Shown: positions 28,187-37,908, numbered from the stretch's first letter. The stretch is 64,000 nt of DNA from Sphingopyxis sp. HIX (GCF_001468285.1 NZ_LNSB01000009.1:47938-111937); one strand, 5' to 3'. Numbers and translations: made by a program. Notes: generated by a model from the letters alone, not told the origin.

Positions 28187-29017
28187 TCAAACCTGCCATT
28201 TCGCGAAGGCTTGGCCCGTCAGCGCGCGTAGTTGCGCGACCTCGGGGGCGTAGCGGTTGCGCAGGTCGTCGACCTGCTCGTCGGTCAGTTCGGGCTTTTC
28301 GAGGCCCGGAAACAGCACCTTGGCCACCGCAGGCCGGCTGAGCTGCGCGTCGAGGTCGAAGGGCGCAAGCTTGCGCGCGGCGCGATAGGGCAAAGCCATC
28401 CGCCAGCGGTTGGGGACGCCGTTCGTCGCATTGGTGTTCGACTTGAAGGCGAAGGCCTGTTCATCCTCGACCCGATCGAGCCCGAGGAAGGCGAATATGC
28501 TGTTCATCGTCGCGTGCCGCGCGCGGTTGAGCTCGTCGCTGTCGACCACCAGCACCTGCTCGATCGGGAAATGCTCGAGGAAGAAGCGCAGCTGCCAGGC
28601 ATATTTGCCGGTCTGGAACTGATGATCGTTGGCGAGGTTCCAGGCGATATCCTCCTGCACCGTCTCGCCGACGTAATTTTCGACGATGTGCGAGCGATAG
28701 CGCTCGATCGGGTCGCGGACGAGGTAGATGAGCTTCGCCTCGGGAATGATCGCCGCCATCTTCTCGGGCGCGCCCTTGTAGAAGGGGTGGTGGCTCTTGG
28801 TGTAATTCTGTGACGCCTCGCCGCGCACCGCCTTCGATCCGTCGAACTGCGCCGTATACCAGTCGAGCGAGCGGTGGGCGTTCTCGCCCGAGAAGAAGTT
28901 GATCTCCTTGTCGGCCGCCATATGCACGTCGGGATGCAGGTCGAGATAGTCGTTGAGACTGGTCGTGCCGCATTTCATCGCACCGATGACGACGAGGTTG
29001 GGGAGCGCGGGGGTCAT
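28187..29017 (-). CDS. PAPS-dependent sulfotransferase
   Basis: A 276-residue protein with the 5'-phosphosulfate loop VIGAMKCGTTSLNDYL (residues 10-25) and the 3'-phosphate region LIYLVRDPIERYRSH. These mark the sulfotransferase family using PAPS. It probably sulfates a sugar of this polysaccharide; the site is unknown. It sits between the hisH2 and hisF2 genes, which normally are adjacent. No PAPS synthesis genes are in the window. Confidence 0.9.
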   Translation of the reverse strand: MTPALPNLVVIGAMKCGTTSLNDYLDLHPDVHMAADKEINFFSGENAHRSLDWYTAQFDGSKAVRGEASQNYTKSHHPFYKGAPEKMAAIIPEAKLIYLVRDPIERYRSHIVENYVGETVQEDIAWNLANDHQFQTGKYAWQLRFFLEHFPIEQVLVVDSDELNRARHATMNSIFAFLGLDRVEDEQAFAFKSNTNATNGVPNRWRMALPYRAARKLAPFDLDAQLSRPAVAKVLFPGLEKPELTDEQVDDLRNRYAPEVAQLRALTGQAFAKWQV

Positions 29018-29020
29018 CGC

Positions 29021-29629
29021 TCAGAGCCCCGCATAGCGGCTGAGTACCGCCATGCCGAAGGAGAGGCTCTTTTCGGGATGGAACTGCACCCCGAAGACAT
29101 TGTCTCGCTCGACCCCGGCGGTGAAGCGATAGCCGTGGACCGTATGGCACAGCTCGGTCCGCGGATCGTCGCACGCGATATGAAAGCTGTGGACGTAATA
29201 ATAGCGCGCCTCGGGCGTATCGACCGCCATTCGGTGCCCGGCGTTCCAGCCGGTGTCGGCCCAGCCGATATGCGGCACCTTGAGCCGCGTATCGAGGCGG
29301 CTGCGGTCGAAGGCGACCGTCGTCGCGGGAACCCAGCCAAAGCCGGGGAGCGCGCCCTCCTCGCTGCCACGCGTCAGCAATTGCGCGCCGAGGCAGATGC
29401 CGAGCATCGGCACCCCGCGCTTTACCGCCTCGTCGAGCGGCGCCGACAGGCCCTTGTCGTGCAATCGCTGCATGCCCCAGTCGAACTTGCCGACCCCGGG
29501 CAGGATCAGCCGCTCGGCCTTGGCCACCTTGTCGGGATCGCCGGTCAGCTCGGCACGATGCCCCAGATATTGGAGCATGTTGATGATCGAGCGCGGGTTG
29601 CCCGCATCATAGTCGACGATGGTGATCAT
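29021..29629 (-). CDS. HisH-like glutamine amidotransferase (HisH2)
   Basis: A 202-residue class I glutaminase. MITIVDYDAGNPRSI, LPGVGKFDWGM, the nucleophile cysteine in LGICLGAQLLTRGSEEG and the catalytic HPE near the C-terminus (FGVQFHPEKS) are all present. It releases ammonia from glutamine for HisF2 and WbpG. Start ATG 29629 overlaps the wzx stop as ATGA. Confidence 0.93.
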   Translation of the reverse strand: MITIVDYDAGNPRSIINMLQYLGHRAELTGDPDKVAKAERLILPGVGKFDWGMQRLHDKGLSAPLDEAVKRGVPMLGICLGAQLLTRGSEEGALPGFGWVPATTVAFDRSRLDTRLKVPHIGWADTGWNAGHRMAVDTPEARYYYVHSFHIACDDPRTELCHTVHGYRFTAGVERDNVFGVQFHPEKSLSFGMAVLSRYAGL

Positions 29630-30957
29630 GGTTTCACCGCTGCCGCTTCCGCGGACTGCCCCCGTCTGCTTCGGTGATCGCGCTCGACGATCAGGATGCT
29701 GCTGCCAAGATAAACGAGGTATAACAATATCTGCGCGCCCGCAAACACGTCGATGGCGATTTCGGGCGCAAAACCCAGAAAGGCGACCGACGCGACCGCC
29801 ACGGTGGTCACCACCGCGAACAGGATCGACAGGAAGAAGTCGAGCCGCTGGCGGTGATAGAGCCACAGCACCTTCGAGGCGGGCATGACGATCAGCTGCA
29901 GCGCCATCACCGGTGCCAGGATGCGCGCGATATGCCCCGCCTCACTCCACTGCGGCCCGAGGACGAAGACGAACAATTGTGGCGCGATCAGCGCGAGCAG
30001 GAGGAAGGTCGGCGCGCTGATCGCGGTCATCCCGGCGACAAGCTTCCAGAACAAGGGGCGGCAATGGCCGGCGCGCGCCATATCCTGCGCGCCGCGGCGG
30101 AAGAAGACCTGGCCGATCGCGCCGCCCAGGATGCCGACGGGCAGCATCAGCAGCCCGCGCGCTCGATTATAATGGCCGACGATCGCCAGCATATTGCCCC
30201 ACAGCGACAGCACGAGCACGGGCGAGGCCGACGAGACCTGCTCGATCATCGAGGTAGGGGTGGTCCACAGCGCGTAATTGCGGTGCGCATGGCCCGCCGC
30301 ACGCATTCGCGCCCAGCTCAGGCCGCGCAGCCCGGCGATCGCGTCGCGATTGCCGATCCACACCCACAGGAAAGCGGCCAGCTGGCCGAGGAAATAGCCG
30401 GTCATCAACCCGCGCGCGCCATAGCCGCCCCAGGCGAGGAGCAGCGCGCCGCCCGACGAGACGAGGACGTTGAGGATCTGGTAGCCGCTCATCAGCCGGT
30501 AGCGGTGGTGGCGGTTCGCCCAGCCGAGCAGCGCCGCGCCGGTGCCCGAGGCAAGCACGGTGGCGGGGAGCAGCAGGAGCCAGACACCGAGATCGTCGAG
30601 CCCCTGGATCCCACCAGCGCGTAGCAGCAGCACCCCCGCGAGGGTCAGCGCGGAAAAGCCGAAGGCGAGCAGCAGGCTGAGCCCGAGTAGCGCATGCGCC
30701 TGTTCCTCGTCGGCCTCGGCGACCAGCGCGCGCGCCATCTGGAGATTGGCGAGCGCCGACAGGATGACCGCGATCGACATATAGGTCGCGAGCACGCCAT
30801 AATCCTGCGGCGCATAGAGGCGGCTGAGGATCGGCGCGAAGCCGAAGCTGATCGCCGTCGCGACGAACTGCCCGCCCGACAGGGTCGCGGCGCTGCGCAG
30901 GAAGGACGAACGTCGCAGGTGGAACAGTCGGGCCAGCAAATTCGCGCCAATCATCAT
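29626..30957 (-). CDS. wzx: Wzx-like oligosaccharide flippase
   Basis: A 443-residue protein of about 12 membrane segments with the polysaccharide-exporter (MATE-like) pattern: GGQFVATAISFGFAPILS, ARGLMTGYFLGQLAAFLW and LLMLPVGILGGAIGQVFF. It flips the lipid-linked repeat unit across the inner membrane. Start ATG 30957 (or 30954). A strong GC hairpin (30965-30983) lies just before it. The only flippase-like gene seen in the window. Confidence 0.88.
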   Translation of the reverse strand: MMIGANLLARLFHLRRSSFLRSAATLSGGQFVATAISFGFAPILSRLYAPQDYGVLATYMSIAVILSALANLQMARALVAEADEEQAHALLGLSLLLAFGFSALTLAGVLLLRAGGIQGLDDLGVWLLLLPATVLASGTGAALLGWANRHHRYRLMSGYQILNVLVSSGGALLLAWGGYGARGLMTGYFLGQLAAFLWVWIGNRDAIAGLRGLSWARMRAAGHAHRNYALWTTPTSMIEQVSSASPVLVLSLWGNMLAIVGHYNRARGLLMLPVGILGGAIGQVFFRRGAQDMARAGHCRPLFWKLVAGMTAISAPTFLLLALIAPQLFVFVLGPQWSEAGHIARILAPVMALQLIVMPASKVLWLYHRQRLDFFLSILFAVVTTVAVASVAFLGFAPEIAIDVFAGAQILLYLVYLGSSILIVERDHRSRRGQSAEAAAVKP

Positions 30958-30964
30958 CTTCGGC

Positions 30965-30983
30965 GGCGGCCGCGGCGGCCGCC
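30965..30983 (-). promoter_or_regulatory. GC-rich hairpin between asnB-like and wzx genes
   Basis: GGCGGCC (30965-30971), loop GCGGC, GGCCGCC (30977-30983). It is 7 bases upstream of ATG 30957 and lies in the 32-base gap after the asnB-like gene, near the presumed ribosome site. There is no T-tract, so it is not a classic terminator. Confidence 0.35.
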
Positions 30984-30989
30984 CGGGGG

Positions 30990-32816
30990 TTACAGCGAAA
31001 CCGCGAACCGCCTGACCCACGCCGCAAGGCTGATCAAGCGAAATATCGCCGGGTCGTAGCGCTTGGGCTCGAGCCGGTAACGGCCCAGCCGCGCGCCGAG
31101 TTCGGCGGTATCGAGCAGCGGCGCGAGCGTCGCGGTGGCATCGCCCAGCATCGCGGCGAGGCGCTCGGGATATTGCACCCCGAACTCGGCGTCGGGCGAC
31201 GAAAAGCCGATCTTGCCGCGGCGCCAGCGGATCGCGTCGGGCAATTCGCCCATCGCGTCGCGGAAAATGCGCTTCTGCCAGCCGCGCCCGACCAGATAGT
31301 CGGTGGGCAGGCCGCAGACGAACTCGACCAGCCGGTGATCGAGGAAGGGCACGCGCGATTCGATACCGAACTGCATCGCGTTGCGGTCCTGCGAATGGAG
31401 CTGATAGGGGATGCTCGACCGCACCAGTTCGTCGAACGACAGGGCGCGGAAATCCTTGGGCAAGGCATAGGCGTGGCGCGCGGCGCCCTTGCCGCGCCAC
31501 AGCCCGGCCATCAGCGGCGAGATGTCGCTCTCGCGCCGGAGCAGCGCCGCAACCATCTTGCGCGTGGTGAGCGTCAGCGATTCGGCGTTGGTCAGCCCGC
31601 GGCCGCGCAGGTTGCGGCCGACCTCGGCGATGTCGCCGCTCCTGAGCGCCGCGCGCTGCGCCGCGAGCCAGAATTCGCCATAACCGCCGAAATATTCGTC
31701 GGCGCCCTGGCCGTCGAGCATCACCGTGACGCCCGCTTCGTGCGCGGCCTTGAACAGCGCGTGCTCGTTGAAATGGCTGCCGCCGGGGAGCGGCTGGTCC
31801 TGCGACCATGCGAAGCTTTCGAGCCATTCGGGGGTGTAATAGTCGAGCAGCGAGACCGGCACTTCGACGTGGCGGAAGCCGAAGCGCTGCGCGACCTGCG
31901 TCGCATAGCCGCGCTCGTCGTGGCGCTCGTCGGCATGATAGATGGTGAAGAGCGGGAAATCGCCCGGATCGCCGACGACGGGCGCGCTCGCCGCGGCGAT
32001 CGACGAGCTGTCGATCCCGCCCGACAGGCTGGCGCCCACCGGAACGTTCGCGACATGGTGCGAACGCACCGCGTCGTCGAACAGCGCGTGCAACCGCTCG
32101 CACGCCTCGCCATAGCCGATGTCCTGCGGCTCGACATGGATCGCGAGGTCGTACCAGCGCATTTTGAGGAACTGGCCGCCGGCGAGGTCGTGGATCGCGA
32201 ACTCGCCGGGCGCCAGCGTCTTGATGTCGGCGAAGAAGCTGCGCTCGTCGAGGTTGAGCCGGCCATATTCGAGGAAGGTGCGCAGCACGCTGTGATCGGG
32301 CGTCGAGCCGACGAGACCGGTGGCGAGCAATTGCTTTGCTTCAGAGCCCGCGATGAACACACGGTCCGAGAGATGATAGCAGAGCGGCTTGATCCCAAAG
32401 CGGTCGCGTGCGAGCAGCAGCTTCTTCCGCCGTCCGTCGTAGAAGCAGAAGGAGAACATCCCCTGCAGCCGCGGCAGCGCGTCGACCCACCATTGGTCGA
32501 GCGCGTGGAGCAGCACCTCGGTATCGGATTTGGTGTGGAATGTGTGGCCGAGCGCCTCGAGTTCGGTACGCAGTTCGCGGAAATTATAGATGGCGCCGTT
32601 GAACTGCAGCCAATTGTCGCCGCTGCGCATCGGCTGGTTCGAGCGGTCGTTGACGTCGATCACTGCGAGGCGGCGATGCGCAAGGCCGACGGCACCGAGC
32701 TCGACGATCCCCTCGGCATCGGGGCCGCGATGCGCGACGGCGTTCGCCATCGCCTGTAGCATGGCGCGCTCGACGGGCCGCCCGTCGCGATTGACCAGGA
32801 TTCCCCACCCGCACAT
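30990..32816 (-). CDS. Glutamine-dependent asparagine synthase-like amidotransferase
   Basis: A 608-residue protein with the N-terminal glutaminase beginning MCGWGIL (Cys2 nucleophile; MCGI is more usual) and the PP-loop SLSGGIDSSSIAAA in the synthetase half. Sized like AsnB. In O-antigen clusters such proteins (for example WbpS) amidate uronic acids to uronamides, which fits the uronic-acid pathways here; a house role in asparagine synthesis is less likely in this place. Start ATG 32816. Confidence 0.87.
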   Translation of the reverse strand: MCGWGILVNRDGRPVERAMLQAMANAVAHRGPDAEGIVELGAVGLAHRRLAVIDVNDRSNQPMRSGDNWLQFNGAIYNFRELRTELEALGHTFHTKSDTEVLLHALDQWWVDALPRLQGMFSFCFYDGRRKKLLLARDRFGIKPLCYHLSDRVFIAGSEAKQLLATGLVGSTPDHSVLRTFLEYGRLNLDERSFFADIKTLAPGEFAIHDLAGGQFLKMRWYDLAIHVEPQDIGYGEACERLHALFDDAVRSHHVANVPVGASLSGGIDSSSIAAASAPVVGDPGDFPLFTIYHADERHDERGYATQVAQRFGFRHVEVPVSLLDYYTPEWLESFAWSQDQPLPGGSHFNEHALFKAAHEAGVTVMLDGQGADEYFGGYGEFWLAAQRAALRSGDIAEVGRNLRGRGLTNAESLTLTTRKMVAALLRRESDISPLMAGLWRGKGAARHAYALPKDFRALSFDELVRSSIPYQLHSQDRNAMQFGIESRVPFLDHRLVEFVCGLPTDYLVGRGWQKRIFRDAMGELPDAIRWRRGKIGFSSPDAEFGVQYPERLAAMLGDATATLAPLLDTAELGARLGRYRLEPKRYDPAIFRLISLAAWVRRFAVSL

Positions 32817-32821
32817 TGGTT

Positions 32822-33412
32822 TCAGCTAGCTCCCGGCGCAGGCGCGGTAAAGGCGGCGCGGAAGCGGCCGAGATATTGATGGCGCAGGTTGCGGCGCGCG
32901 AAAGCATCGAAATCGGCCGCGGGGACATAGCCGTGTCCGGCGTCCGCGGGGATCGAAGGGGCAGGGCGATCGTGCGTGCCGACGACCTTGGCGGGATTGC
33001 CCGACAGCACCGCGCGCGGCTGAAGGCAGGATTTGGTCACCACGCTGCCGCGCGTGACGATACAGAAATCGGCCAGTTCGACGCCGGGCAAGATCGTGCA
33101 GCCTTCTTCGATGATGCAATGATTGCCAATGACTTGCGGGTCGACCTGTACATAGCTGGTAAGCCGCGTCGGGTCATGGTCGCCCGAGATCAGTCCGACT
33201 TCGCGCCCGATTCGCACCCCGTCGCCGATCACGATTCCCATGTTCGCGCTCACATAGCAGAGCGGCTCGATCCCCGGCCAGCTGTCGCGGCCGAGCAGGA
33301 CGCGGTTGGGGTAGGCGAGCTGGCTGTCGGGGTGCATCGGCCAATAGGCGGCGCCGTTGATGCCGACCAGATGCTGGGCCAGGCGAATGCGCCAGGGGAC
33401 GGACCGGCTCAT
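32822..33412 (-). CDS. Left-handed beta-helix acyltransferase, copy 1
   Basis: A 196-residue protein with hexapeptide repeats (IVIGDGVRIGREVG, IGNHCIIEEGCTILPGV, LSGNPAKVVG), the trimeric acetyltransferase fold. It probably O- or N-acetylates a sugar. Its N-terminal INGAAYWPMHPDSQL resembles the NADAYWPVHPSTRV of its neighbour, so the two are tandem paralogues. Start ATG 33412 overlaps the upstream stop as ATGA. Confidence 0.85.
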   Translation of the reverse strand: MSRSVPWRIRLAQHLVGINGAAYWPMHPDSQLAYPNRVLLGRDSWPGIEPLCYVSANMGIVIGDGVRIGREVGLISGDHDPTRLTSYVQVDPQVIGNHCIIEEGCTILPGVELADFCIVTRGSVVTKSCLQPRAVLSGNPAKVVGTHDRPAPSIPADAGHGYVPAADFDAFARRNLRHQYLGRFRAAFTAPAPGAS

Positions 33413-34101
33413 GCGGCACCCCAAATGCGGTCGAAGAGCACAGGATCGATATATTTCCCGCGCAGCGTCGCGATCTCGGCAAGCGGCGTATAGCCGACAT
33501 AGGGGACGGCGCGCTGCCAATGCTCGCACGCCGCGGGATCGAGCCGCTTGATCAGCCGCGCCGGATTGCCTGCGATGACGCAGTGCCCTTCGGGAAAGCT
33601 GTCGGTGACGACGCTGTTCGCGCCGACGATCGTGAAATCGCCGAGCCTCACGCCGGCCTCGACCGTCACGTTCATCGTCAGCAGGCTGTATTTCCCGATC
33701 GAGATCGAGAAATCCCCAGGCGCCCCGGTCGGCGCCTGCCCCTCGGCGACCGAGCGCATGCGCACCGTCGGCGCGATCTGCGTATAATCGCCGATGTAGA
33801 TGCCGCCGCGCCCGTCGATGTCGCAGCCGACGCTCCAGCCCGGCGAGGTCTCGGGCCCGATCACCACGAAGCGCGCACCGCGCACGCGCGTCGAAGGGTG
33901 CACCGGCCAATAGGCGTCGGCGTTGCGGCGCATGATGCGCTGCCAGAACCACATGCGGAAATGCACATCGACCTGCGTCTGCGCGGTGTCGACGAAGAAG
34001 CGTTTCCCGGTCAGCCGGTGGAAGCGCGCCTCGAACAGCCGGCGCAGCCGGTCGACCGCCGTGGCGGGCCAGCTCATCTGCATGTTGAGGAGACGGCTCA
34101 T
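33409..34101 (-). CDS. Left-handed beta-helix acyltransferase, copy 2
   Basis: A 230-residue hexapeptide-repeat acyltransferase (GIYIGDYTQIAPTVRM, GDFTIVGANSVVT, IAGNPARLIKRL). It has the same AYWPxHP motif as the previous gene, so an ancient duplication is likely; substrate sites may have diverged. Start ATG 34101. The C-terminal 35 residues beyond the helix (WQRAVPYVGYTPLAEI) lack a counterpart in the other copy. Confidence 0.83.
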   Translation of the reverse strand: MSRLLNMQMSWPATAVDRLRRLFEARFHRLTGKRFFVDTAQTQVDVHFRMWFWQRIMRRNADAYWPVHPSTRVRGARFVVIGPETSPGWSVGCDIDGRGGIYIGDYTQIAPTVRMRSVAEGQAPTGAPGDFSISIGKYSLLTMNVTVEAGVRLGDFTIVGANSVVTDSFPEGHCVIAGNPARLIKRLDPAACEHWQRAVPYVGYTPLAEIATLRGKYIDPVLFDRIWGAA

Positions 34102-34112
34102 GCCAGGGGCAA

Positions 34113-35228
34113 TCAGGCCGCGCCGGCCCCCGCCAGCACCGCGGCGATGATGCGGTCCTGCGCTTCGTCGGTCAGGTAAGCGTGCATCGGCAAGCTGAAG
34201 ACCTGGTCGGACCAGCGGTCGGTCTCGGCCATGCTGCCCGCGACGCGGCACTTGTCCTTATACGCCGGTTGGACGTGCATCGGTTCGGGATAATGCACCC
34301 CGCTCGGCACGCCCACCGCCTTCAACGCCTCGAGGATCGCTGCGCGGTTGGGCGATTTCAGCGCGAAATAGCCCCAGACGCTCGTGCGGTCGTCGGCGAT
34401 CATCGGCAGCTCGAGCGCGTTGTGTCCCGCGAAGGCCGCGAGATAGCGCGCGCCGAGCGCCTGCCGCCGCGCGATCTCTTCGTCGAAAATCTCGAGCTTG
34501 GCGAGCAGCACGGCAGCCTGGATGGTGTCGAGCCGCCCGCCGACCCCGACGCGCGTGTGGTGGAAGCGGCGCGACTGGCCGTGGATGCGAATTTCGCGGC
34601 AGGCTTGTGCGAGATCGTCGTCGTCGCAAAAGATCGCGCCGCCGTCGCCGTAGCAGCCGAGCGGCTTGGCGGGGAAGAAGCTGGTGCAGCCGATCGCCGA
34701 GGTGCTGCCGCTGCGGCGGCCCTTGTAGGTCGAACCGAAGCTCTGCGCGCCATCCTCGATCACCGCGATGTCCTGCGGCGCGGCGATCGTGTTGATTGCG
34801 TCCATGTCGGCGCATTGGCCATAGAGCGAGACGGGGATGATCGCGCGCGTCTTGTCCGAAATCGCCGCCTTCACCGCCTGTGGGTCGATCGTCGAGGTCG
34901 CGGGATCGATGTCGACGAACACCGGGGTCGCGCCGACCAGCGCGATCACCTCGACCGTCGCCACAAAAGTCGCCGAGGTCGTGATCACCTCGTCGCCCGG
35001 GCCGATGTCGAGCGCCATCAGCGCGATCAGCAGCGCCTCGGTGCCCGACGCGACGCCGATGCAATGCTTCGCGCCCGTGTAGGCGACGAGCTTCTCTTCG
35101 AGCTCGGCGACCTCGGGTCCCATGATATATTGGCCATGGTCGAGCACTGCCTGGATGCGCGCGTCGACCGAGGTCTTCACCGCGCGATATTGCGCCTTGA
35201 GGTCGTTGAATTCGATCACGTCGCTCAT
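34113..35228 (-). CDS. wbpE: WbpE-like PLP aminotransferase
   Basis: A 371-residue DegT/DnrJ/EryC1 aminotransferase. Key features are [29 protein letters not shown] and the PLP lysine K188 in [13 protein letters not shown]. It aminates the 3-keto sugar produced by WbpB; the product is acetylated by WbpD. Start ATG 35228 overlaps the wbpD stop as ATGA; an upstream ATG 35240 with a GAGGA motif is possible. Confidence 0.92.
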   Translation of the reverse strand: MSDVIEFNDLKAQYRAVKTSVDARIQAVLDHGQYIMGPEVAELEEKLVAYTGAKHCIGVASGTEALLIALMALDIGPGDEVITTSATFVATVEVIALVGATPVFVDIDPATSTIDPQAVKAAISDKTRAIIPVSLYGQCADMDAINTIAAPQDIAVIEDGAQSFGSTYKGRRSGSTSAIGCTSFFPAKPLGCYGDGGAIFCDDDDLAQACREIRIHGQSRRFHHTRVGVGGRLDTIQAAVLLAKLEIFDEEIARRQALGARYLAAFAGHNALELPMIADDRTSVWGYFALKSPNRAAILEALKAVGVPSGVHYPEPMHVQPAYKDKCRVAGSMAETDRWSDQVFSLPMHAYLTDEAQDRIIAAVLAGAGAA

Positions 35229-35788
35229 CGGGGAGAACATTCCTCGTCTGTTATCTGATATTCGGTGCTGCACGCGGTGCAGGTAACGGCGCCCGCTCCC
35301 TCGAGCCGGACGCCGCATTCGCACATCCAGCCGATCTGGCGGGCCGGCACCCCGACCATCAGCGCATAGGGCTTCACGTCGCGGTTGATCACCGATCCCG
35401 CACCGACGAAGCCATAAGCGCCGATCGTCACCCCGCACACGATCGTGCAATTCGCGCCCAGCGTCGCGCCCTTGCGCACGATCGTCTCGCGATATTCGTC
35501 TTTGCGCGGCACGGCCGAGCGTGGGTTATAGACATTGGTGAAGACCATGGCGGGGCCGCAGAAGACATCGTCCTCCAGCGTCACCGCGTCATAGACCGAC
35601 ACGCCGTTCTGAATGCGGACATTGTTGCCGATGGTGACGTCGTTGCCGACATAGACATTCTGCCCGAGCGAGCAGCGCTCACCGATGCGCGCGGTGCCGC
35701 ACACATGCACCCAGTGCCAGATCGCGGTGCCGTCGCCGATCTCGGCGCCGGCATCGACGATCGCGGTCGTGTGAATCTTCGCCGCCAT
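35225..35788 (-). CDS. wbpD: WbpD-like UDP-amino-sugar N-acetyltransferase
   Basis: A 187-residue hexapeptide acyltransferase ([42 protein letters not shown]) with a C-terminal zinc-ribbon pattern (CECGVRLEG.. CTAC) as in WbpD. It acetylates the 3-amino group of the UDP-2-acetamido-3-amino uronic acid. The stop-start overlaps on both sides (TGATG and ATGA) show the B-D-E coupling. Confidence 0.92.
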   Translation of the reverse strand: MAAKIHTTAIVDAGAEIGDGTAIWHWVHVCGTARIGERCSLGQNVYVGNDVTIGNNVRIQNGVSVYDAVTLEDDVFCGPAMVFTNVYNPRSAVPRKDEYRETIVRKGATLGANCTIVCGVTIGAYGFVGAGSVINRDVKPYALMVGVPARQIGWMCECGVRLEGAGAVTCTACSTEYQITDEECSPR

Positions 35789-36849
35789 CAATAGTCCAGC
35801 GGCAGCGACACGCGCTTGCCGTCGCGCGCTGAGAGGTAGGAGGCGATCAGCACCTCGAGGCTGCGCAGCCCCTCGCGCCCGTCGGTCGCGGCGCCGCATT
35901 CGCCCGCGAGCGTGCCGATGACATTGTCGTAATAGAGCTGATGCCCGAAGCCATAGACCGACCCGGTGTCGTAGGACGCCGAGGCGACCATCTCGTCGTC
36001 GGCGTGCGGCGTCTCGAACTCCCAATTCTCAATCTTGTTGAGCGCAACGCCGCCGACCTTCACGCTACCCTTTTCGCCGAGGATCGTGATCGAGCCTTCG
36101 AGATTCTTGGGATAGGTCAGCATCGTGACGTTCATCGACCCGAGCGCGCCCGAGCGCCAGCGGACGTTAATCACGGCAGTATCCTCGACCTCGATATTGC
36201 GCGCGAGCGTCGCGGTATAGGCATGCAGGCTCTCGATCGGGCCGCCGAGCCAGTCGAGCAGGTCGACATAATGGCTCGCCTGGTTCATCAGCGCGCCGCC
36301 ATCGAACTCCCAGGTGCCGCGCCAGGCGGCGCTGTCGTAATAATCCTGTGGCCGCGTCCAGAAGACGTTGACCGCGACCATATAGATCCGCCCGAAACGC
36401 CCGCTGCTGACGGCATTCTTGAGCAGTTGCAGCGTCGCGTTGCGGCGGTTCTGCTTGACGATGAACAGCTGGACGCCCGCCTTGTCGCAAGCCTCGACCA
36501 TGCGAAGACCATCGCGCCAGCGCGTCGCCATCGGCTTTTCCGAAATGACGTGGCGGCCCGATTCGGCGATCTCGATCACCTGCGCGGGGTGCAGTCCGCT
36601 CGGCGTGGTGACGATCACCGCGTCGGCGTCGGTGCTCTTCAGCATCTCGGTCAGCGAGCTATGGCCGCGTGCGCCCGTCCGCTCGGTCGCCTTAACGAGT
36701 GCGGCGGGATCGATGTCGCAGACATCGACGATCTCGACCTGGTTGCCATGCGCTTCGAGCGCCGCGAAATGATTGGCCGAGATACGGCCGCACCCGACCA
36801 GCGCGTACCGCTGGCGGCGGCCCGTAATCGGCTGAATTGCAACGCTCAT
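35788..36849 (-). CDS. wbpB: WbpB-like Gfo/Idh/MocA oxidoreductase
   Basis: A 353-residue oxidoreductase with an N-terminal NAD-binding domain ([12 protein letters not shown]) and the [11 protein letters not shown] active-site lysine motif. Homologues oxidise C3 of UDP-GlcNAcA, the first step of the WbpB-WbpE-WbpD route to UDP-2,3-diacetamido-uronic acids. Start ATG 36849. Its gene order B-D-E matches the P. aeruginosa module. Confidence 0.93.
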   Translation of the reverse strand: MSVAIQPITGRRQRYALVGCGRISANHFAALEAHGNQVEIVDVCDIDPAALVKATERTGARGHSSLTEMLKSTDADAVIVTTPSGLHPAQVIEIAESGRHVISEKPMATRWRDGLRMVEACDKAGVQLFIVKQNRRNATLQLLKNAVSSGRFGRIYMVAVNVFWTRPQDYYDSAAWRGTWEFDGGALMNQASHYVDLLDWLGGPIESLHAYTATLARNIEVEDTAVINVRWRSGALGSMNVTMLTYPKNLEGSITILGEKGSVKVGGVALNKIENWEFETPHADDEMVASASYDTGSVYGFGHQLYYDNVIGTLAGECGAATDGREGLRSLEVLIASYLSARDGKRVSLPLDY

Positions 36850-36921
36850 AAGGTCTTCATCATCCTGGTTCGGACGCCCCCCGGGCGAAGGCTGCGTCTA
36901 TGGACAAGCTTCCGGCAAAGA

Positions 36922-37908
36922 TCAATCGGTGCGCGCGGTCCCGGCGCGGAAGAGGAGGGCGGCGAGACCGAGCAGCGCGAAGTCGACCGTCGCAGCCCAG
37001 AAGGGCAGGTGATTATGCGCTACGGCGTAGGCAACCGGGACCTGCACCAGCGCGGTAACCGCGAACAGCGCATAGCTGACCCGCGCATGCCCCCAGCGGC
37101 GCTTGGCGTGCTGATAGGCGTGCTCGCTATGCGCCTGTGTCACATTCTGGCGGCGCAGGAAGCGGCGGAGCAGGGTGACCGCGCTGTCCGAGAGGAACAC
37201 CCCCTGCAGCAGCAGCAAGGCGAGCCCGTAGCGCCAGTTCGCCGCCGCGACCGCGAGCGTCACCGCCGCGACGAACAGCCCCAGCGGCGCGCTGCCGCTG
37301 TCGCCCATGAACAATTTTGCCGGCGGGCGGTTGAACAGGAAGAAGGCGAGCACCGCGGCGCCGATCAGCATGACCGGCAGGATTAGCGCATTCACCGGCA
37401 GGGTCAGTAGCGCGCCGGCGACGAAGCCGAGCATCTGGAGCGCGACGATGCCGTCGATCCCGTCCATGAAATTGGTGATGTTCGCCGAATAGACGAGATA
37501 GAGCAGCGCGACGATGACCAGCGGCACTGTCCAGCCCTCGGGCAGTGCCGGCCAAGGCCAGAGCAGCAGGAACAGTCCCCCGCAGCCGAACTGTACCGCG
37601 AACCGGATGCTCGTCGGGAGCGGGGTCCGGTCGTCGAGCCAGCCGAGCCACATCAGGCAGACGACAGCGGGTCCGAGCGCCAGCGCGCCGCTTGCCTGAC
37701 CGGGAATGATCAGCGCCGCGGCCGCAAGGGTTGCCGCCCATACCGACAGGAAGACGATCCCGCCGCCCGTCGGCGTCGCCTCGACATGCGCGCTGCGCTC
37801 GTTCGGCGTGTCGACCATGCGCTGCTTCGCCCAGCCGATATAGAGGCTGAGCAGCATGATCGTCGCGATCAGGCAGATCGCAGTGAGCGCAAGGCCCGTG
37901 TCGATCAT
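36922..37908 (-). CDS. WecA/WbpL-like initiating sugar-phosphate transferase
   Basis: A 328-residue polytopic protein of the MraY/WecA family with the MDGIDGIVALQ and FNRPPAKLFMGDSGSAPLG motifs (catalytic acids). It transfers a sugar-1-phosphate to undecaprenyl phosphate, starting repeat-unit assembly. The neighbouring epimerase (ATGA overlap) and the WbpM-like dehydratase suggest a QuiNAc/FucNAc-type first sugar, as with WbpL. Start ATG 37908. Confidence 0.92.
   Translation of the reverse strand: MIDTGLALTAICLIATIMLLSLYIGWAKQRMVDTPNERSAHVEATPTGGGIVFLSVWAATLAAAALIIPGQASGALALGPAVVCLMWLGWLDDRTPLPTSIRFAVQFGCGGLFLLLWPWPALPEGWTVPLVIVALLYLVYSANITNFMDGIDGIVALQMLGFVAGALLTLPVNALILPVMLIGAAVLAFFLFNRPPAKLFMGDSGSAPLGLFVAAVTLAVAAANWRYGLALLLLQGVFLSDSAVTLLRRFLRRQNVTQAHSEHAYQHAKRRWGHARVSYALFAVTALVQVPVAYAVAHNHLPFWAATVDFALLGLAALLFRAGTARTD

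Noticed and set aside
27408..29629. HisF and HisH as histidine biosynthesis genes
   Set aside because: No other his genes nearby; they sit with wbpG and a sugar cluster, so the sugar amidination role fits better.
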